Source: Trissonchulus latispiculum (Eukaryota; Nematoda; Enoplea; Enoplida; Ironidae). From it: a DNA stretch of 64,000 bases. The notes beneath the pieces were generated by a model. It did no database searches and had not been told where the DNA came from. It was given only the letters and a program-made list of their open reading frames with translations. Both the position numbers and the translations under genes were made by a program. The stretch's first letter is position 1; the number at the start of each line of letters is the position of its first letter. The stretch lies in the NCBI GenBank assembly GCA_030248195.1, contig JASAND010010747.1, positions 1 to 64,000 of the forward strand, in the 5' to 3' direction. Positions 59,490 to 64,000 of the stretch are shown piece by piece.

Positions 59490-59688
59490 TCAATGAGACA
59501 CTGTATTTAAAGGAAATCCTCCGCACAAGATCCATACCAAGCTTTTTCAGATGAGAAGAGGTATGACCTGCCTACAGATAACCGTGTAGGCACTCTTGTG
59601 TGCACTTGTCCGCAGCTTTTACACGCTTGGGTTCCACAATCGGTGGCTGAATTGTTGGCTGCTTCTGACTTTGCGGTCCCTTCGCCAT
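59490..59688 (-). pseudogene. Possible BED-zinc-finger remnant (hAT-type transposase N-terminus)
   Basis: It starts at ATG 59688 and reads MAKGPQSQKQPTIQPP, then KAADKCTQECLHGYL. After an in-frame TAG (59574-59572) it continues AGHTSSHLKKLGMDL. The C-x3-C followed by T-S-x-H-L-K resembles the second half of a BED finger. It is short and interrupted, so the assignment is weak. Confidence 0.25.
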
Positions 59689-59879
59689 TTTGCGGACCGT
59701 TTCTAGTAATATACCCTATTACCGCAAGTTCGGGCCGTTTCGGGCTGTACGGGGATGAACCCATGCTTTGTGAAAACCTTCTCCTTTTTGGGATAAATGG
59801 CTTCGTGACCACTCGCCACCTTTCGATGTTCCGCAGTCGGCAATACTGCTAAGACGCGTGCACTGAGCAGCTCAGAGAT

Positions 59880-59960
59880 GGAAGGTGGACGCGGGTACTC
59901 GCGGGTACCCGCGGGTCCAGTGGACATGGACAGAAGGTTTGTCCACGTGGACAGACGTGG
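59880..59960. repeat. GC-rich simple words (GGGTACCCGCGGGTCC)
   Basis: CGCGGGTACTCGCGGGTACC is followed by repeated GTGGACA words. The same style of words occurs at about 42108-42150. Confidence 0.5.
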
Positions 59961-60181
59961 ACAAATGTGGACAAACTTTTCGTCACCCGTTTTTTTAAAG
60001 CGTTAAAATTCAACCTATCTGTTTATAATCGTTTTTATGTTGGCTATTTTTAGTTTTCCATAGTTATATTTTATTGTGCTGACATCATTTTATGTGACTT
60101 TTTAGCTTTGCTGACCCCATTTCTTTTTAAATCGCTTTAATACTATAGCCTACTCCCTGCAGGCGTTGGTGTGATACTATA

Positions 60182-61315
60182 TGTAATGAAGTGGGTAGGA
60201 TTGGGGATCCAATCTTCGAATAACTAAATCTTTTGCCCCGTAACAGTCTATCACGACTGACTCTGGGTATCAACCACTTCGAGTACACGGAAGGTCGACG
60301 CGTTTATCGGTGAAGATAAACTTAGGCACAGGATCCTCAGAAGGTGATTTGTCCAAAACTGAAGATTCTTTGCAGTCAACCTGGATGGGGTCTTGGCGTG
60401 AGTTCGTTTGATGAAGATAGGGGGGTCAGATGGATATCAATAGCAAGCGGGGTCGACACTTGCTGCTTCGGGATCGATGAATCAGGTCTGTATCAAAGAA
60501 CACTGATTGATGATCCTGATTGTCAAATCAAGATTCCGAAATGATGATGGCGATGTCTTTGTAGGGACCAAGGGTTCAATTTAGACACATACTTGTACTG
60601 GGGCTCTGAATCCGAACTTGATCTGATCCGTATGCCCTAGTTGAAAGATCCAATAGTAGGGCACAACAGTTTAATAACGACAGTAATAGGATTAATAATA
60701 ATGATAAGAACACTAGTAACAGTTATTATAATGCGTACAGAGAGTAAGACAAGCTACTAACAGTGTACCGTATAAACAATTAGAAACAATGCAATTCAGA
60801 TGCTATAGGCAAACAAAATATAGTTTACCAGAGTTGCCAGTATTTTAGTTTACCCAAAATGTTAATTAATAATAGGGACAAGGTTTTGACGCTTCTAAGC
60901 TCAGCTACACTATTTCCTTAGGCTTAGATTGTGATTCATACAAATCACAAGTATATCTCATTCTTGCTTGTGACCTGAACCTTGATCACTCCAGCGATGC
61001 TCACAACCTTCGTCGAACAGAAGGAGTTTCCGCGAGTCAACGCACATATAATCATAGGAACCAATATACAATGTCATTCATACAGTCTCATACATACACA
61101 CACAGACACACAATTTCTTAGGTAGTTACTTATCTAATTAATCCTAAAGATAAACATGATTTAAAGACAATCTAAATAAGGAAATAATCTGAGGCAATCT
61201 GACCAATAAATAATCACTGAGAAATCCAATTTACTGACGAGCTGGGTTAGATTCGGGCAGGAGACTGGTCTGAACTTCCGCACCTGAATCAAATGGGTTA
61301 AAACCCATTAGTACA
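60182..61315 (+). mobile_element. 5' LTR of LARD-type element 2
   Basis: Begins TGTAATGAAGTGGG and ends ATTAGTACA, with the same terminal hairpin as the first copy. Collinear with 51175-52658. It contains a 128-bp segment (61051-61178) that reappears at 63122-63249. Confidence 0.6.
61051..61178 (+). repeat. 128-bp direct repeat, copy 1 (inside LTR 2)
   Basis: From ATCATAGGAACCAATATACA to GACAATCTAAATA. One mismatch (ACACAATT against ACACGATT) separates it from 63122-63249. Confidence 0.9.
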
Positions 61316-61321
61316 AGTTAT

Positions 61322-61339
61322 AGGTGCGGGATTCGAACC
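61322..61339 (+). promoter_or_regulatory. Primer-binding site of LARD-type element 2
   Basis: AGGTGCGGGATTCGAACC, six bases after the LTR. It equals the element 1 site except at the first base and one internal position. Probably the same tRNA primer. Confidence 0.55.
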
Positions 61340-61635
61340 CAGCAACCATTACTCACATTATGGCTTTCTGAACTTGAAATAAACTTGTAAATTCAAAATT
61401 GTCGTGAAAATTTGAATTTTAGGCGAGTTATCACGAATTATGAATGATTTCAGCAAAATCAGAACACTAGAAATTGATTTTAAACGAAATACTGGTTTTC
61501 GGGAAATTTCTTGCACTCTTGTGCAAGAAATTGCAGCTACAGCACAAAACTAGAACTTCAGCTTGATTTCACTTTGTACAGTCTGCTTAAAAACCCAATG
61601 CGGGATCCCTATGACCCTAGATCCTATAGCCATAT

Positions 61636-62752
61636 GGGTCTGTCAATTTAAAACTGGCGAGAAAATGGACGCGTTTTTAGTTTAGGTTTCTTTACAAAGT
61701 CTGCATCTATTTAGATTTCGCACATAGACTTTGAAGGCTACCAAAATTCTCATTAAATAGCGCACATTGAAATTTAAATTCTATTAAGATTTCGCTGCGC
61801 CATTGTTCGACAACTGCAGATTTTAATTAGACTTGCCAGGCTAGTTTGCAAGATGTGCTATTTCTAGCAAGAAATGGCAAAGCACTCTGTTTAACATAGC
61901 AAATTCTAATTAGAATCTCTTTTGCTGAGATTTCGCACTGTGAGTCAGTGTGCTACATTTTATGCCAGCATATAAATTGCAAACTGGGGAACATAGGTGT
62001 GTTAGGGGGTGGGGGGAACCCCCTGAACGACAAATTTTGTGCCAAACGAGACAAGTGCCATCAAAGTTTACTTACTTATTTTACTTTATGTCAGCCACAT
62101 AATTAAGCAGTCATGTTTGCTTAGCTGAGTATATAATCCTGTTTAGTGTGTGTATATTAGTGTTCGAAAGATCGACCTCTCATTAATTTTCGCAAAACGT
62201 CAAGTTTTCAAGTTGCTAATTTTTCCAAAACTACGATGAATTGACTCGCTTTAGACCAAGAATCGTATCTTAACTTAAGTTAAAATAAAAATTTGGAAAG
62301 TTGCATTAATTTTTGTAAATCAATATATATTATATATACTATATAAATATATATAGCTTTCCATTGTTGGCTTCCTGAATATCTTTTCTTCAAAGACTTA
62401 GAATGCGCACTACAATAAGACTGCTATTACGCCTATTGAGAATTAACATAATAAACACAAGGCAATTAGAAACACACTACAATTCTATTTAAAACCGTTT
62501 GAGAGCCACTTATGTTTTAAATAGAAAAGAAAGCGTAGTAGATATGGGATGCAAACAGCTGACGTTTCTAAGTAGATATTGTTGAGTCCCTTATTCACTA
62601 TTGTTAATTCTGATTAGAACGCATTTATCAAAAAGTGTAGTCTAATTAAATTTCGCAGTACCTCCAAAGCTGCTCGACGAAATCTCATTAAAAATATTTT
62701 ACGTTCTAATTATTTGAGTCCATTTTCTCGCCAGTTTTAAATTGACAGACCC
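61636..62752. mobile_element. 1.1-kb MITE-like element inside LARD element 2
   Basis: GGGTCTGTCAATTTAAAACT and the following GGCGAGAAAATGGAC at the left are exactly inverted at the right end (62718-62752). TAT or TATT lies outside both ends. The interior is AT-rich and non-coding, with the G-rich word CATAGGTGTGTTAGGGGG at about 61995. Element 1 lacks this segment, which supports a later insertion. Confidence 0.6.
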
Positions 62753-63121
62753 AATAACCTCATTTGCATATTTACCGAATTGAGCCTAAACCTAGATTGC
62801 CTACGTAACCATGTATTCACAACTTCCAGACACGCGTACAAGGCTTGTAAACTGAAACTACATTACTTATTACTATTTTTCCTGCATACTGTAGGAATCC
62901 TAGTACAATTTTGGATACTTCACATAGGCCATGCATACAGGTAATCATTAAACATCTGAACGGTCATTTGCCTAAGTATGATTAAAGTTATATCATACAA
63001 ACTGCAGCATTTATACACATCTTAAGCCAACTAATACTGAACTTGGTAATCACACTCACTGACTAAACAACACTTACGTAACCTCTGTACAATATTTAGA
63101 TTACGAAATAGGTAAGCATTA

Positions 63122-63249
63122 ATCATAGGAACCAATATACAATGTCATTCATACAGTCTCATACATACACACACAGACACACGATTTCTTAGGTAGTTAC
63201 TTATCTAATTAATCCTAAAGATAAACATGATTTAAAGACAATCTAAATA
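63122..63249 (+). repeat. 128-bp direct repeat, copy 2 (inside the interior)
   Basis: Almost identical to the LTR segment at 61051-61178, although the flanks differ. It is a recent copy of a piece of LTR into the element interior 2071 bp away. Confidence 0.9.
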
Positions 63250-64000
63250 AAACCTAAGTTTAGTTTTTTACTAAGTAATCTACGCTCCTAGCTATTATTT
63301 TAAACGCACCCTTGAAACGTAATTATTAACTACTGAATTAACGGAATTTAACGAGAATTTTGTTGCGAGTTTTAGGATTCTAAAACTCGACTTATAGCGC
63401 AGAAATTTGGTAACTTTTTGAGAATTTTGAGCTGTGGAAAGCCGTGTGAGTAATGATTGCTTAGCAATTATTACTAAACAAAACTACTATTACTAAACAA
63501 GACTACTAACAACAGTTAATTTAACTACTGGGGAAAGCCGGTCATTCCCCATGAAATGGTTAATAATAATTGCTTATAAAGAATAAGAGATTATTTTGGA
63601 ATTTTGCTTTAAAACTTGTTCGTGCGTTTTTTATGACCTATTATTTTTAGTTACCGACCTACAACAAACAATTACCAATTACAAACAGTGATTTTAAGGC
63701 TTAACAAAGCCTGAGATTAAAACCATATGGCCGGCAACTCCTAGTTGCCGGCTGTGGGGTAAATGTTTCTATGAGTTAGCTTAATAAAATTAGGGTCGTA
63801 GCAAAAGGACCCTCTAGCTCAAACTTAAGGGTTGGGTTCCCACTCAAATATTCCGTATTCTATTTTAAAAACCCCGAATTTAGGCCAAAAGGGCCTTGTT
63901 AAAAAATTGGTAAAAGTTGGTCGTGGCTTGACCAAAAGTGCAAATGAAAGAATAATGAAATAAAACAGAATAATGAAAGGCGGAGGTCAGCAAACCTCGA

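Larger units (their letters stand above)
61340..64000 (+). mobile_element. Non-coding interior of LARD-type element 2, runs off the window
   Basis: Starts with CCAGCAACCATTACTC as in element 1 and shares its later landmarks up to the window end (TTGCCGGCTGTGGGG at about 63745, GGTCGTGGCTTGACC at about 63919). No ORF of note. It carries the inverted-repeat element at 61636 and the 128-bp LTR-derived repeat. The 3' LTR must lie outside the window. Confidence 0.55.

Overview
This window looks like AT-rich, transposon-dense nuclear DNA from an invertebrate animal. I cannot name the species. The evidence is: coding exons bounded by GT/AG splice signals, a hedgehog-type Hint domain, the last exon of a probable carbohydrate sulfotransferase, tRNA-derived SINEs, LTR elements without coding capacity, a Penelope-like element with a GIY-YIG domain upstream of its reverse transcriptase (RT), a KRBA2-like integrase fragment, and very long (TG)n tracts. 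No operons, CRISPR arrays or bacterial features were seen.

Layout. 1-2.75 kb: a GC-rich, intronless, unrecognised coding block with an N-terminal Arg/Ser-rich region, interrupted by one in-frame amber codon and two frameshifts. 3.8-5.2 kb: short repeats, a tRNA-Asn-like sequence without a T-arm, and a degenerate G-rich tandem array. 5.2-10.8 kb: what looks like the 3' part of an LTR element (T-rich DNA, polypurine tract, LTR of about 755 bp), split by a 3.45-kb palindrome. The palindrome has five 338-bp units in one direction and about five in the other, and is flanked by a 12-15-bp direct repeat. 12.5-14.7 kb: tRNA-derived SINEs. 15.6-19.9 kb: two non-autonomous inverted-repeat elements around a carbohydrate-sulfotransferase-like terminal exon. 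20-21.6 kb: a candidate exon and a Hint-domain exon, both on the minus strand. 21.8-40.85 kb: a 9.5-kb segment present twice in tandem and nearly identical; each copy carries a 245-bp LTR pair around a non-coding interior with a nested solo LTR and a (TG)n tract. 41.0-41.7 kb: a 685-bp (TG)n tract. 43.1-44.3 kb: G-rich MITE-like elements. 44.8-46.4 kb: a decayed Penelope-like element of the permuted (N-terminal GIY-YIG) kind. 46.9-50.5 kb: three broken minus-strand coding remnants. 51.2-57.5 kb and 60.2-64.0 kb: two members of a second non-coding LTR family, each with a 5' LTR and a primer-binding site. The first contains a tRNA-Asn-like sequence and a hAT-type element with a perfect 8-bp target duplication, which itself carries a large hairpin. 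58.2-58.8 kb: candidate minus-strand exons.

How it fits together. Host genes are represented only by isolated exons (sulfotransferase, Hint protein, two or three unrecognised ones). Everything else is layered mobile DNA, and several insertions can be ordered relative to each other. No complete working gene is visible. The most unusual object is the inverted 338-bp hairpin-rich array at 6.1-9.56 kb.
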